A stretch of DNA of 64,000 bases from Bog-159 sp049511415. Lineage in GTDB: Bacteria > Acidobacteriota > Terriglobia > Bryobacterales > Bryobacteraceae. Below the pieces are notes generated by a model. The model saw only the letters and a list, made by a program, of their open reading frames with translations, ran no database searches and was not told where the DNA came from. Location: contig JBEKYC010000027.1 of the NCBI GenBank assembly GCA_049511415.1, forward strand, positions 46,607-110,606, in the 5' to 3' direction. The position numbers and the translations under genes are program-made. Below are positions 8,846 to 17,724 of the stretch, piece after piece (positions within the stretch are counted from its first letter, which is position 1; every line of letters begins with the position of its first letter).

Positions 8846-10831
8846 ATGTTGAGGAACTCAGTTGCCTGCCTGATCCTGCTGGCAGCGAGCCTTACCAGCG
8901 CCGCAGCGACGCCCGGCTTCCTTCTGGGCTTCGACTACGCCGAGGGATTCGGACTTTCCGATCAACCGCCAACCATTGTCGCCGTGGATGGGTCGAACGC
9001 GATCTACATGCTGGGCGGGACGTATAACCCCAGCGCCTTGCCGGCAACCACCGTCTTAGGCCAGACCAGCGATTTTGATTCGTTCGTGACGAAGCTTTCG
9101 CCGGACGGGAAGCAGATCGTCTATCTAACGGCGCTCGGCTTTCAGGCCAGTGGCATGGCGGTCGATTCGACCGGCAATGTCTACATCGCCGGGCCGGACT
9201 TCGTGGCCAAGCTGAATCCAGCCGGTACCGCTTGGGTCTATAAGACCACGATCAGCCAGACAGTAACGCTGGTGGGCATAGCGGTGGACTCAGCGGGTCA
9301 CGCCTACGTTGTGGGCTTCACCAATTTGATCGGCGGCGCACTTCAAACCACTCCAAGCGCCTTTCAGGCCACCGCGCCCAACGATACTTATGAGCACGAG
9401 TTTGTGGTGAAGCTAAGCGCCGACGGAGCAACCTTCGATTACGCCACCTATTTGACGGGAACTTACGGCGAAGCGCCCTTGAGCATTGCGGTGGACGACA
9501 CGGGCGCCGCGATCGTCTCCGGGTATACCGGCTCACCGGATTTCCCGTATACAGCCGGGGCTTATCGCCAAACCATAAACAGCGATAACGACTCGCTCAC
9601 GACCTTCCTCGCACGTCTTCTGCCCGACGGATCGGGATTGATCTACTCGGCCTGGCCCATTCTGTTGAGCAGTGTACCGGCGGCGGCCGACCCGAATGGA
9701 AATGCCGTCCTGGTGTCAGAAAGCGGGCAGTTGCTGGGCTTTGATCCGCAGGGGTCTCTTACGTTCTCCCAGAACACTCCGGGGATCGGCGCGCTGGCCA
9801 TGGATGGCGTGGGAAACACCTATGCGCTCGTCGCCGGCGCCAGCGAATACATCGTCATGAACAGCATGTTTACGTGCAGTCCAGGGTTGTCGGCCGAGAC
9901 TCTTACAGTCTTCGATCCGGGCGGCAACATTCTACAGTCGACTTACCTGCCACATGGCACGAGTGGGGATTATCTGGGCCTCGGACCGAATGGACAAGTC
10001 TATGTGGTGGGCGCAGTGGACACCACCTTCACGGCCACGCAGACCATCGCCGGCACGGCGGGCTCTTTGTTCCTGGCGCTCTTCATTCCGGATCCCGCCG
10101 CGCAGGCGCTGCAATTGGCCTGCATCGCCAATGCGGCCAGTTTTTATCCCGCTCCGATTGCGGCCGGAGAGATTGTGTCCCTGTTCGGACAAGGCCTGGG
10201 ACCGGCGCAAGGGGTCCAGCCGGAGGTCACCGTCGCCAGCGGATTCCCGAACCGGGTGTCGGATGTGCAGGTCACATTCAACGGGATTACCGCGCCGCTG
10301 TTGTACGTGCAGGACGGACAGGTGAACGCCATCGTGCCGTGGGAGCTGGCCAACGCGGCATCGGCTGAAATCTGCGTGTCGTACTTTCAGCCCGCGGCTA
10401 ACTGCCTGGAATGGCCGCTCGCGCAGGCGGCGCCGGGCGTGTTCACGGTGGATGGCGTTTATGCCGCCGCCCTGAACCAGGATGGCACGGTGAACTCGGC
10501 TTCCAATCCGGCTTTGGCGGGCACCACCGTATCCGTGTTCGCTACAGGCCTGGGTCCAACCAACCCGGTCGAGACCGATGGCGCCATCGTCGTTCCTCCA
10601 TTGCCGGCCAACGATTTGTCGTTCCAGGCAGTCGGTATCGGGGGCGGCATCGCTTTCAGCTACGCCCCGCTCGATACTTCATACTCCGGGCCGGCCCCTT
10701 ATCTGGTAGCGGGCGCCAGCCAGGTCAACTTTTCAGTTGAAGACATCATACCGCTACAGTTGCAATTTGTGTCGAACGGCTCCGCCCAGTTTTACAGTAA
10801 TGCCTTCGCTGTTTATGTAACCGGCAATTGA
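8846..10831 (+). CDS. Secreted beta-propeller (SBBP-like) protein with TIGR03437 C-terminal domain
   Basis: A 661-residue exported protein with signal peptide MLRNSVACLILLAASLTSAAA. Residues ~25-420 hold repeated blades of the type VDSTGNVYIAG / VDSAGHAYVVG / VDDTGAAIVSGYT, typical of SBBP/NHL-like propellers. The C-terminal ~230 residues (from CIANAASFYPAPIAAGEIVS) contain GQGLGP, VTFNGITAPLLYVQDGQVNAIVPW and SVFATGLGPTNP, the signature of the Solibacter C-terminal domain (TIGR03437). The domain is abundant in Solibacter-type genomes and is thought to act in surface attachment or sorting (inference). A second protein of the same architecture is at 61092-63269. Confidence 0.9.
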   Translation: MLRNSVACLILLAASLTSAAATPGFLLGFDYAEGFGLSDQPPTIVAVDGSNAIYMLGGTYNPSALPATTVLGQTSDFDSFVTKLSPDGKQIVYLTALGFQASGMAVDSTGNVYIAGPDFVAKLNPAGTAWVYKTTISQTVTLVGIAVDSAGHAYVVGFTNLIGGALQTTPSAFQATAPNDTYEHEFVVKLSADGATFDYATYLTGTYGEAPLSIAVDDTGAAIVSGYTGSPDFPYTAGAYRQTINSDNDSLTTFLARLLPDGSGLIYSAWPILLSSVPAAADPNGNAVLVSESGQLLGFDPQGSLTFSQNTPGIGALAMDGVGNTYALVAGASEYIVMNSMFTCSPGLSAETLTVFDPGGNILQSTYLPHGTSGDYLGLGPNGQVYVVGAVDTTFTATQTIAGTAGSLFLALFIPDPAAQALQLACIANAASFYPAPIAAGEIVSLFGQGLGPAQGVQPEVTVASGFPNRVSDVQVTFNGITAPLLYVQDGQVNAIVPWELANAASAEICVSYFQPAANCLEWPLAQAAPGVFTVDGVYAAALNQDGTVNSASNPALAGTTVSVFATGLGPTNPVETDGAIVVPPLPANDLSFQAVGIGGGIAFSYAPLDTSYSGPAPYLVAGASQVNFSVEDIIPLQLQFVSNGSAQFYSNAFAVYVTGN

Positions 10832-10865
10832 CCGCACCGGTTTCCCACTAACATAGAGGTTGGTA

Positions 10866-12203
10866 ATGACCTCCGAAGAATTGGCCCGTTCCATCGTCGT
10901 GCGGCTGCGCGCGGGCGGGCATCAAGCTTATCTGGTCGGCGGCTGTGTCCGCGACCTGCTGCTCGGCCGCACGCCTAAGGACTTCGACGTGGCCACGGAT
11001 GCGCGGCCCGATCGCGTCACCGAACTGTTTGAGCGCTCCGAACAGGTAGGCGCGCACTTCGGCGTCGTGCTGGTGCGCGAGAACACCGCACAAGTGGAGG
11101 TGGCCACTTTCCGCAGCGACGCGAGCTATAGCGACGGGCGGCGTCCCGATGCGGTACACTTCGAAACCGATCCGCGGCAGGACGTGATGCGGCGCGATTT
11201 CACCATCAACGCGCTGCTGCTCGATCCCGATACGAATCAGGTGCTGGATTTCGTGGGCGGGCGCGAGGATCTCAGCCGGCGCGTGATCCGAGCCATCGGC
11301 GATCCGGAGGCGCGCTTCCGGGAAGATCACCTGCGGCTGATTCGCGCGGTGCGTTTCGCGGCGCGGCTGGGCTTCGAGATCGAGCCGGATACCATGGCGG
11401 CGCTGCGGCGATTGCATGGCATGATCATGCGCGTAGCGCCGGAACGCGTGCGCGATGAGCTGGTGCGCATCCTGACCGAAGGCGGCGCGCGGCGCGGTTT
11501 CGAGCTACTGGATGAAACCGGCCTGCTCGGCGACCTGCTGCCCGAAGTCGCCGCCATGAAAGGCGTGGCGCAGCCGCCCGAGTTTCACCCGGAAGGCGAC
11601 GTGTGGACGCATACCATGCTGCTACTCGAGAAGCTGCGGCATCCTACGCCGACTCTGGCCATGGGCGCGCTGCTGCACGACGTCGGCAAGCCGCCCGTTT
11701 TCCGCGTGGCCGACCGCATACGCTTCGACGGCCATGTGGAGGAGGGCGTGCGGCTGGCGCACGGCATCCTGGGCCGGCTGCGGTTTTCGAATGAGCAGAC
11801 CGAAACGATCGAGGCGCTGGTCGCCAACCACATGCGCTTCAAGGACACGGGCAAGATGCGCGAGAGCACTCTGAAGCGCTTTCTGCGTATGGAAAACTTC
11901 ACCGAGCATCTGGAACTGCACCGTCTGGACAGCCTGTCGAGCAACGGCAAGCTGGATACGTATAAGCGCGTGCGGGCGCGCCTGGCCGAGATGGGCGAAG
12001 AAGAACTGCGGCCCGCGCCGCTGCTGAGCGGACGCGACCTGATCGAGGCGGGCTATGCTCCCGGTCCGGCGTTTGCCACGATGCTGGCGGCGGTAGAAGA
12101 TGCGCAACTCGAAGGCCGCGTGAAGACTCGGGAAGACGCGCTGGCACTGGTGCGGGCGCAGTTCGGCGAAGCCGGTCAAGGCCTGAATACGAAGACCATG
12201 TAG
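10866..12203 (+). CDS. cca: CCA tRNA nucleotidyltransferase with HD domain
   Basis: A 445-residue enzyme that adds or repairs the 3' CCA of tRNAs (or performs a related poly(A) polymerase reaction). The nucleotidyltransferase head has GGCVRDLLLGRTPKDFDVAT at about 22-41, supplying the GG and DxD catalytic residues. RRDFTINALL and the RNA-binding RLIRAVRFAARLGFEI segment follow. A C-terminal HD phosphohydrolase domain carries WTHTMLLLEKL and LLHDVGKPPVF. ATG 10866 follows AGAGG; an in-frame TTG six bases earlier is less likely. The last 28 bp overlap a convergent 36-residue ORF on the other strand. Confidence 0.94.
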   Translation: MTSEELARSIVVRLRAGGHQAYLVGGCVRDLLLGRTPKDFDVATDARPDRVTELFERSEQVGAHFGVVLVRENTAQVEVATFRSDASYSDGRRPDAVHFETDPRQDVMRRDFTINALLLDPDTNQVLDFVGGREDLSRRVIRAIGDPEARFREDHLRLIRAVRFAARLGFEIEPDTMAALRRLHGMIMRVAPERVRDELVRILTEGGARRGFELLDETGLLGDLLPEVAAMKGVAQPPEFHPEGDVWTHTMLLLEKLRHPTPTLAMGALLHDVGKPPVFRVADRIRFDGHVEEGVRLAHGILGRLRFSNEQTETIEALVANHMRFKDTGKMRESTLKRFLRMENFTEHLELHRLDSLSSNGKLDTYKRVRARLAEMGEEELRPAPLLSGRDLIEAGYAPGPAFATMLAAVEDAQLEGRVKTREDALALVRAQFGEAGQGLNTKTM

Positions 12204-12286
12204 AGCACCAGCCCGAACACGGCGATCACGATCCCGGCAGTGGCGCGTTCCAGCAATAAGACCGTGCGGTCGGTGAGCCTGCTCAT
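12176..12286 (-). CDS. 36-residue single-pass membrane peptide coupled to the S9 peptidase gene
   Basis: A very short ORF found by reading the gap: ATG at 12286-12284, TGA at 12178-12176. The product starts MSRLTDRTVLLLERATAG, continues with a hydrophobic stretch IVIAVFGLVLYMVFVF and ends FRP: a basic, amphipathic N-terminus then one likely transmembrane helix. Its ATG shares ATGA with the stop codon of the upstream S9 peptidase gene, the arrangement of translationally coupled genes, and its 3' end overlaps the convergent cca by 28 bp. No family is recognised. It may be a small membrane partner of the peptidase, or a chance frame; the hydrophobic pattern and exact coupling favour a real gene. 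Confidence 0.6.
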   Translation of the reverse strand: MSRLTDRTVLLLERATAGIVIAVFGLVLYMVFVFRP

Positions 12287-14322
12287 GGTTTGAATTGCTC
12301 GTCAAAGAAGCGCGCGGCCGCGTGATAGGCACGCATCCAGTTGGCGTAGCGCAGGAAGTCGTGGATCTCGTCCGGGAAGATCAACTGCTCCACATGCACG
12401 CGCCCGCGCAGCGCTTCCACCAGTTCCACGGTTTGGCGAAAGTTCACGTTACGGTCGTCGTCGCCGTGGATCAGCAGCACCGGGGAGCGCCAGGTCTTTA
12501 CATCCGCCATGGGTGACGAGTTAAATGCCAAGCGTCCGGCCGCGTCATCTCTGCCGATGCCCAATTCTTCGGTCCAGTCGTGCACACCGTGCAGATCCAC
12601 ACCAGCGGCAAAAAGATCGGAAGCGCGCGCCAGACCGAGCGCCGTCAGGTATCCGCCGTACGATCCGCCCCATAGCCCGATGTGCGCCGGGTCCACCTCG
12701 GGGCGATTCTTCAGAAACAGACCGGCGCCCTGGACGTCGTTGAACTCACTGGCGCCGCTCGGTCCGTAGTTCACGGCCTCGCGGAAATTCAGCCCATAGC
12801 CGATGCCGCTGCGATAGTTCACCGCCAGCACCACGTAGCCGCGGCTGGCCAGATACTGGTTCATGGCGTAGGCATTGTTGTAGTAGTACATGTAGTGCCA
12901 GCCCAGCAGCATTTGGCGCTGCGAGCCGCCGTGAAAGAAGACCACCGCGGGATGACGCCGGCTGGCAGTGTCCTTCGGCAGGAACAACTGGCCGTGCAAC
13001 TGCAGGCCGTCGGCGGACGAAAAGATCACCTGCTGCGGCGTGACCAGCGCATCGGCTGGGAAGTCCGCCGGGATCGCGCCGGGCGCGAGATCGCGGATCT
13101 CGCCGGATGCCGTCAGCACCGCCGGCCGCGCCTGCCTTCGCGGGTCGGAATGAAGGCAGACGATCGCGCCTCCGCCGGCCACCGCAGGCGACCATTCGAG
13201 CTCCGTGCCGCGCGTGACGGCAACCGGTTTGCCGCCGGAGGCCGCCACGCGCCAGATGTGCCGCCGGTCGATATCGTCCTGGTTCGAGGAATAGATCATT
13301 TCGCGGCCATCCGGAGACATGGCCACGTGTTCCACTTCGAAAGCTCCGGGTGTGAGCAGCGTGGCTTCGCCGCCCGCCATGGGGACGGAGTAGAGATGCG
13401 TCCAGCCGTCGCGCTCCCACGGAAAGACGATCCGGTCGCCGGCCCAGAACAATTGCTGCTCGGAGCCCAATCCGCGAAACACGCTGCCATCGCCCTCCGC
13501 CGCCTTCCATACTTCCGCGCCGGGGCCGTCGCCGCCGGCGTCCGCGACCCGAATGGACCAGGGCGGGGCGTGGCGCACGGCTGCGAAGTACTTGCTTTCG
13601 TCGACGCTCGGGATGCGCACGAACGCGACCCGACGGCTATCGGGCGACCACACCGGCAGTTCGTCGTGTTCCACGCTCGGATCCAAATAGTGGACCGTCT
13701 TCGCGCCGGCATCATACACGCCCACGAAGCTGTGATTGCCGCGATGGCTGACAAACGCCAGGCGCGCGCCATCCGGCGACCAGTGCAGGCCGCCGTTCTC
13801 GCCGCGCGCATGGATGAGTTGCGCGGGCTTCTGGCTGCCATCGAGCGGCGCCGACCAAACCTGGCCTTTGCGCACAAACGCCACGCGTCCGCCTTTCGGG
13901 GAGACAGCGGGATTGCTGCCTTCGCCGATCAGCCGCGGCGCGCCGCCCGCGGCATTGACTATCCAGACCTGCTGTTCGGCGCCCTGCGGATCGTTGGTGG
14001 GATTGGGGTACTCGCCCGCGCCATTGGCGCCCTCGCCGCGCACGTAGACGATGGCATCGCCATCCGGGCTCCAGGCCAGCGCCGAGACTTCCTGGCCGTC
14101 ATCGGCGGTGTAAGCAGTGATGCTGTGCCCGGCATATTCGGGCGGCGCGGCCACCCAGATGTTGCGCACGCCGCGCGCGTTGTAGACCCAGGCGATCTTG
14201 CCGCCCGCGGGCGAGACTACCGGCGCCGACGGGAACGGCGCACTGGTGACTTGTTCGATGGTGAACGGAGACTGGCCGCAGGCGCAGATCGAGGCGGCTA
14301 AGAGGAGACCGGCAAGACGCAT
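12283..14322 (-). CDS. S9 family (dipeptidyl-peptidase IV/prolyl oligopeptidase-like) serine peptidase
   Basis: A 679-residue exported peptidase that probably trims peptides in the periplasm. It starts with a signal sequence MRLAGLLLAASICACGQ. Residues ~25-420 form the WD40/DPP-IV-type propeller with many SPDG/SPKG turns. The alpha/beta-hydrolase domain follows: VVFFHGGSQRQM near 466, nucleophile elbow GLWGGSYGGY near 560, Asp in LLIHGDDDRNVNF near 617 and His in FPDEIHDFLRY near 653, giving a complete Ser-Asp-His triad. Length is normal for the family. The stop codon overlaps (ATGA) the start of a 36-residue membrane ORF. The gene is divergent from the amber-interrupted gene at 14515. Confidence 0.93.
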   Translation of the reverse strand: MRLAGLLLAASICACGQSPFTIEQVTSAPFPSAPVVSPAGGKIAWVYNARGVRNIWVAAPPEYAGHSITAYTADDGQEVSALAWSPDGDAIVYVRGEGANGAGEYPNPTNDPQGAEQQVWIVNAAGGAPRLIGEGSNPAVSPKGGRVAFVRKGQVWSAPLDGSQKPAQLIHARGENGGLHWSPDGARLAFVSHRGNHSFVGVYDAGAKTVHYLDPSVEHDELPVWSPDSRRVAFVRIPSVDESKYFAAVRHAPPWSIRVADAGGDGPGAEVWKAAEGDGSVFRGLGSEQQLFWAGDRIVFPWERDGWTHLYSVPMAGGEATLLTPGAFEVEHVAMSPDGREMIYSSNQDDIDRRHIWRVAASGGKPVAVTRGTELEWSPAVAGGGAIVCLHSDPRRQARPAVLTASGEIRDLAPGAIPADFPADALVTPQQVIFSSADGLQLHGQLFLPKDTASRRHPAVVFFHGGSQRQMLLGWHYMYYYNNAYAMNQYLASRGYVVLAVNYRSGIGYGLNFREAVNYGPSGASEFNDVQGAGLFLKNRPEVDPAHIGLWGGSYGGYLTALGLARASDLFAAGVDLHGVHDWTEELGIGRDDAAGRLAFNSSPMADVKTWRSPVLLIHGDDDRNVNFRQTVELVEALRGRVHVEQLIFPDEIHDFLRYANWMRAYHAAARFFDEQFKP

Positions 14323-14327
14323 ATCGC

Positions 14328-14479
14328 TATAGCTTATTACACGGACGTCTTTCTGATTTCAGGATGATTGGTCCGGTGCGCGAAACTGTTTCATGTTTGC
14401 GGATAGTTACTGAAACGACGGACGAAAAAGACTTCGTCAGTTTGTGAGCGGCAACACGCATACCGGTATAACTTATTAC
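14328..14479 (+). repeat. Pair of 13-bp direct repeats in a divergent intergenic region
   Basis: TATAGCTTATTAC (14328-14340) and TATAACTTATTAC (14467-14479) differ at one base and bracket the gap between the S9 peptidase start (minus) and the interrupted gene (plus). The gap (14323-14514) also has a small stem GACGAA/TTCGTC near 14421-14438. The repeats could be binding sites for a shared regulator; no regulator is adjacent. Confidence 0.35.
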
Positions 14480-14514
14480 GGAGCGCGAAGTGATACGCTC
14501 GGTTTCAGACCGCT

Positions 14515-15231
14515 ATGACGATGTTGCGAATCATGGTCGTCGTCTTGGCTTGCATGGCAGGCGCCATTCAGGGCCAGCAAATTCGCGGTCGCGTGGTAGA
14601 CCCGACGGGCGCAGGCATTCCGGCGGAAGTCAAGATCCTGGAGTCGGGTACGGGCGCCATTGTCCACACGGCTACGGCCGCCTAGAGCGGCGGGTTTCGT
14701 TCCGGGGCGTTGCCCGCCGGCTCATACACCGTTAGGTTGTGGAATCCGGGTTTCCGGCGGCGGGATCTGGCTAAGTTCGTGGTTGAAGAGGGCCGGACCA
14801 TCGATCTGGGCGACATTCGTTTAGATCTGGCCGGCTGCGATGCTCCAGGAACGAGTTGCGATTGGATTACAACAGACGCAGTGCCGGAGCCGGTTCCAGC
14901 CTGGCTAAAGAACGTCGTGGCGCAAGGCTATCTGAATATGAAACTGGGCTCGACGTCGCCGGAAGTCCATCTCCAATTCCAAAAAGAAGGAACGACCTTG
15001 CTGCTGGTGGCGACAAATAGCGCGGCTCTCTCGCTTCCGAACGCTGCGGACGCCGTGTGTGGCGACGCCAAATATACCGAGAACCGTATTCGTGTTGAGG
15101 GTCTTGGGCGGGGCGTTGATTTTTGCGTTCGGGCGAATCAGGGCGCGATGTCGCACGTTTTCTTCACGGACGATGTTCAGGCTGACGCCACGGAAATCAG
15201 GCTGTGGCATGTCACCCGGAAATTCGATTGA
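14515..15231 (+). pseudogene. Secreted carboxypeptidase-regulatory-like protein with one in-frame TAG
   Basis: From ATG 14515 the frame encodes a signal peptide (MTMLRIMVVVLACMAGAIQG), then QQIRGRVVDPTGAGIPAEVK, the start of a carboxypeptidase-regulatory/CNA-B-like beta domain. Codon 57 (14683-14685) is TAG. The same frame continues without any shift as SGGFRSGALPAGSYTVRLW, which is exactly the expected second half of that domain, and runs on to TGA at 15229-15231 (238 codons in all). The C-terminal half holds a novel ~130-residue domain with four Cys. A TTG at 14710 could restart translation but would lack the signal peptide. Either a recent nonsense mutation, a sequencing error, or amber readthrough. 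Its end lies 3 bp from the convergent permease gene. Confidence 0.82.
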
Positions 15232-15234
15232 CCA

Positions 15235-17637
15235 TCATTCACTCCGCAAAGCCAGCAATGGATCGCCGGTGGCGGCGCGCCAGGCAGGGCCCGCGCAGGC
15301 GCATACGCCGATGGCCAGCAGCAGCGCCGCGGCGCCACCGTATGTTACTGGATCGTCGGCGCGCACGTGATAGAGCAGCGTCGCGAGCAAGCGCGCCAGG
15401 AACAGAGCCGCGGCCAGGCTGATGGCCAGTCCCACAGCCAGCGGGGCCATGGCGCCGCGCACGATCACGCCGACGACTTGGCGCGGACTGGCGCCCAGCG
15501 CCACGCGGATGCCCACTTCGCGCACGCGCAGAGCTGTCGTGTAAGCCACGACGCTGTAGACTCCCGCGGCGGTGAGCAACAACGCCAGTCCGCCTAACAC
15601 CGAGAAGATCCAGACGGAAAAGCGCTGGCGCCATATGGAGCCGGAGATGATCTCATTCATGGTAGCCACGCTCACGATGGGCTGATCGGGATCGACGGCC
15701 CAGACTTCCTTGCGGATGGCGGCGGCCACGGATAAGGGGTCGCCGGAGGTGCGCGCCACGATGGTGGACATGAAAGCCGCGAAGATGAACTGCTGATAGG
15801 GGCGGTAGATTTCGCCCTTTGCGGGCTGATCGTAGCTGAGCTGCGAAGAATCGCGGACCACGCCCACGATGGTGACGGCGTACATGGCGGGGGCGCCCGG
15901 TTCGGTGAGGGTTTGACCCAACGGATTGCGATCGGGGAACAGTTGCCGCGCCAGGTACTCATTGATGATTGCCACGCCCGGCGAATCAACGCGGTCGGCT
16001 TCCGTGAAGTCGCGGCCGGCAATCATGGGGATGCCCATGGCGGCGAAGTAGCGCGGACTGACGGTGCGGGTAGAAGTGAGCATGGTTTCGCCACTGGGGC
16101 CGCGCAAGGGAGTACTGGCATTGACGCCGGAGAGCGGCAGATTGTTGACCACGGCTAACGCCTCGATACCAGGGATGCGGTCGAGCCGCTCGACGATCTG
16201 GTGATAGTAGGCCATCTGGCGAGGGCGCGTGTCATATTTGCCTGGGGGTTGGGAACTGGTGCGGGTGCCGATGGGGACGCGCACGGTCAACACGTGGTCG
16301 GGGCGAAAGCCGTGATCGGACTGTTCGAGGCGGATCAGACTGCGGATCATAAGCCCGGAACCCACCAGGAGGAGGAACGAGAATGCCGCCTGCGAAGCGA
16401 CCAACATGGAGAACATGCGGCGCGAACCGCGCGAGGCGCTGCCGGCCTGGCTGGTGCGCAGGACGGCTTGCAGGTCCACTTTGGAAGCGGCCAGCAGGGG
16501 CGCCAGGCTGCAGACCAGGGCCAGCGCTAAGCACAGCGCCAGATCGAAGAGAAGTGCGCGGCGGTTCAGCGCGGCGCGCTGCAGATGCGGAACCATGATC
16601 GGAACGGCGGCAAGCTGGCGGGAAAGAAATCCGAGCAGATAGCGCGCTCCGGCGATGCCCGCCGCGCTTCCCAGCACGGCCAGCACCAGGCATTCGGCGA
16701 TCATCTGGCGGGCGACGCGCCACATTCCCGCCCCCAGCGAGGCGCGGATGGCGATCTCGCGCTGCCGTTGAATGGCGCGGCTCAACAGCAGGCCGCCCAC
16801 ATCGGCGCAGGCAATCAGGAGCACGAGCGCGACGGCGGATAAAACGAACAGCAGGGTCAGCTCGTATTGCGATTCGGGTTTCTCACTCCAGGGGAGGACG
16901 TCGATGTGCAAGCGCGCGTTCTCGACGGGGTCTTCGCGTTCCAGTTGCGCGGCGACGATGCCCAGGGCGCCGGCCACCTGCGCCACGCCGACGCGGGGCG
17001 GCATGCGCGCGATGACTTGCAGCCAATAGACCATGGCTGGTGTGACGTGGAGGGGCAGCCAAAGCTCTACGTTGGGGTACTGAAACTCGAACTCGGGAGG
17101 CATGACGCCGGCGACGGTGAAGAGTTCGCCGGAGACCGTCAGAGTGCGGCCGAGGGCGGCGGGATCGGAATGGAACAGGCTGCGCCAGAGGCGGTCGCTG
17201 AGCACGGCGACTTTCGGGGCTGCCGGGTTGTCATCGGCATCCGTAAGTGCGCGGCCGAGCGCCGCATGGGCGCCCAGTAATGGGAATAGCGCCCCGGAAG
17301 TGCGCAGGGCGTACACCTGTTCCGGTTCAATGACGCCAGTCAGCGTGACGACATCTTTGAGATAGGGGACGGTCCTGTCGAAGAGATCGCGGCGGGTGTT
17401 CCAGCGCAGATAGTCGCGCGCAGGGACGCCGGAGACGCGGCGTTTGGCGGCGGACTCGTCGATGCGCACGAGGCGGTTCGAATCGGGATAGGGAAGCGGC
17501 CGCAGGAGGACAGCGTCGACGATGCTGAAGACGGCGGTATTGACGCCAATTCCGAGCGCCAGAATCGCGGTGACCGCGGTAGCGAAGAGGGGATTGCGGC
17601 GCAGCCAGCGCCCAGCCCACAGGAGATCTCTGAGCAT
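15235..17637 (-). CDS. ABC transporter permease, MacB/FtsX type (acidobacterial ADOP)
   Basis: An 800-residue inner-membrane protein with a duplicated architecture: a first transmembrane helix (about 15-40: FATAVTAILALGIGVNTAVFS), a periplasmic MacB-type core domain, three helices with an FtsX segment (about 275-390), a second core domain (about 420-660, opening GSRRMFSMLVASQAAFSFLL), and a final FtsX triplet (about 680-790) with REVGIRVALGASPRQVVG. This double permease without a fused or neighbouring ATPase is the 'acidobacterial duplicated orphan permease' pattern. The ATPase must be encoded elsewhere. Probable role is mechanotransmission-type efflux or lipoprotein/peptide handling (inference). 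A second member lies at 19871-22303. Confidence 0.92.
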   Translation of the reverse strand: MLRDLLWAGRWLRRNPLFATAVTAILALGIGVNTAVFSIVDAVLLRPLPYPDSNRLVRIDESAAKRRVSGVPARDYLRWNTRRDLFDRTVPYLKDVVTLTGVIEPEQVYALRTSGALFPLLGAHAALGRALTDADDNPAAPKVAVLSDRLWRSLFHSDPAALGRTLTVSGELFTVAGVMPPEFEFQYPNVELWLPLHVTPAMVYWLQVIARMPPRVGVAQVAGALGIVAAQLEREDPVENARLHIDVLPWSEKPESQYELTLLFVLSAVALVLLIACADVGGLLLSRAIQRQREIAIRASLGAGMWRVARQMIAECLVLAVLGSAAGIAGARYLLGFLSRQLAAVPIMVPHLQRAALNRRALLFDLALCLALALVCSLAPLLAASKVDLQAVLRTSQAGSASRGSRRMFSMLVASQAAFSFLLLVGSGLMIRSLIRLEQSDHGFRPDHVLTVRVPIGTRTSSQPPGKYDTRPRQMAYYHQIVERLDRIPGIEALAVVNNLPLSGVNASTPLRGPSGETMLTSTRTVSPRYFAAMGIPMIAGRDFTEADRVDSPGVAIINEYLARQLFPDRNPLGQTLTEPGAPAMYAVTIVGVVRDSSQLSYDQPAKGEIYRPYQQFIFAAFMSTIVARTSGDPLSVAAAIRKEVWAVDPDQPIVSVATMNEIISGSIWRQRFSVWIFSVLGGLALLLTAAGVYSVVAYTTALRVREVGIRVALGASPRQVVGVIVRGAMAPLAVGLAISLAAALFLARLLATLLYHVRADDPVTYGGAAALLLAIGVCACAGPAWRAATGDPLLALRSE

Positions 17638-17689
17638 ACTAAGGAAATAGTACTACAAGCGCGGAGGCGGCGATTGGGAGCAGGCTGAT

Positions 17690-17713
17690 ATCAGAATCGG
17701 ATCTGATTATACT
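17690..17713 (+). promoter_or_regulatory. Candidate promoter with inverted repeat upstream of etfB
   Basis: An inverted repeat ATCAGA-N6-TCTGAT (17690-17707) abuts a -10-like TATACT (17708-17713), 11 bp before the etfB ATG. The -35 is weak, which fits a regulated promoter whose operator covers the spacer. This is a pattern reading only. Confidence 0.35.
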
Positions 17714-17724
17714 ATTGATTCGAT

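Noticed and set aside
12682..14301. Long plus-strand open frame (about 540 codons) opposite the S9 peptidase gene
   Set aside because: High GC keeps antisense frames open. It has no signal, no family motif and Arg/His-rich shadow composition, while the opposite strand has a complete catalytic triad.
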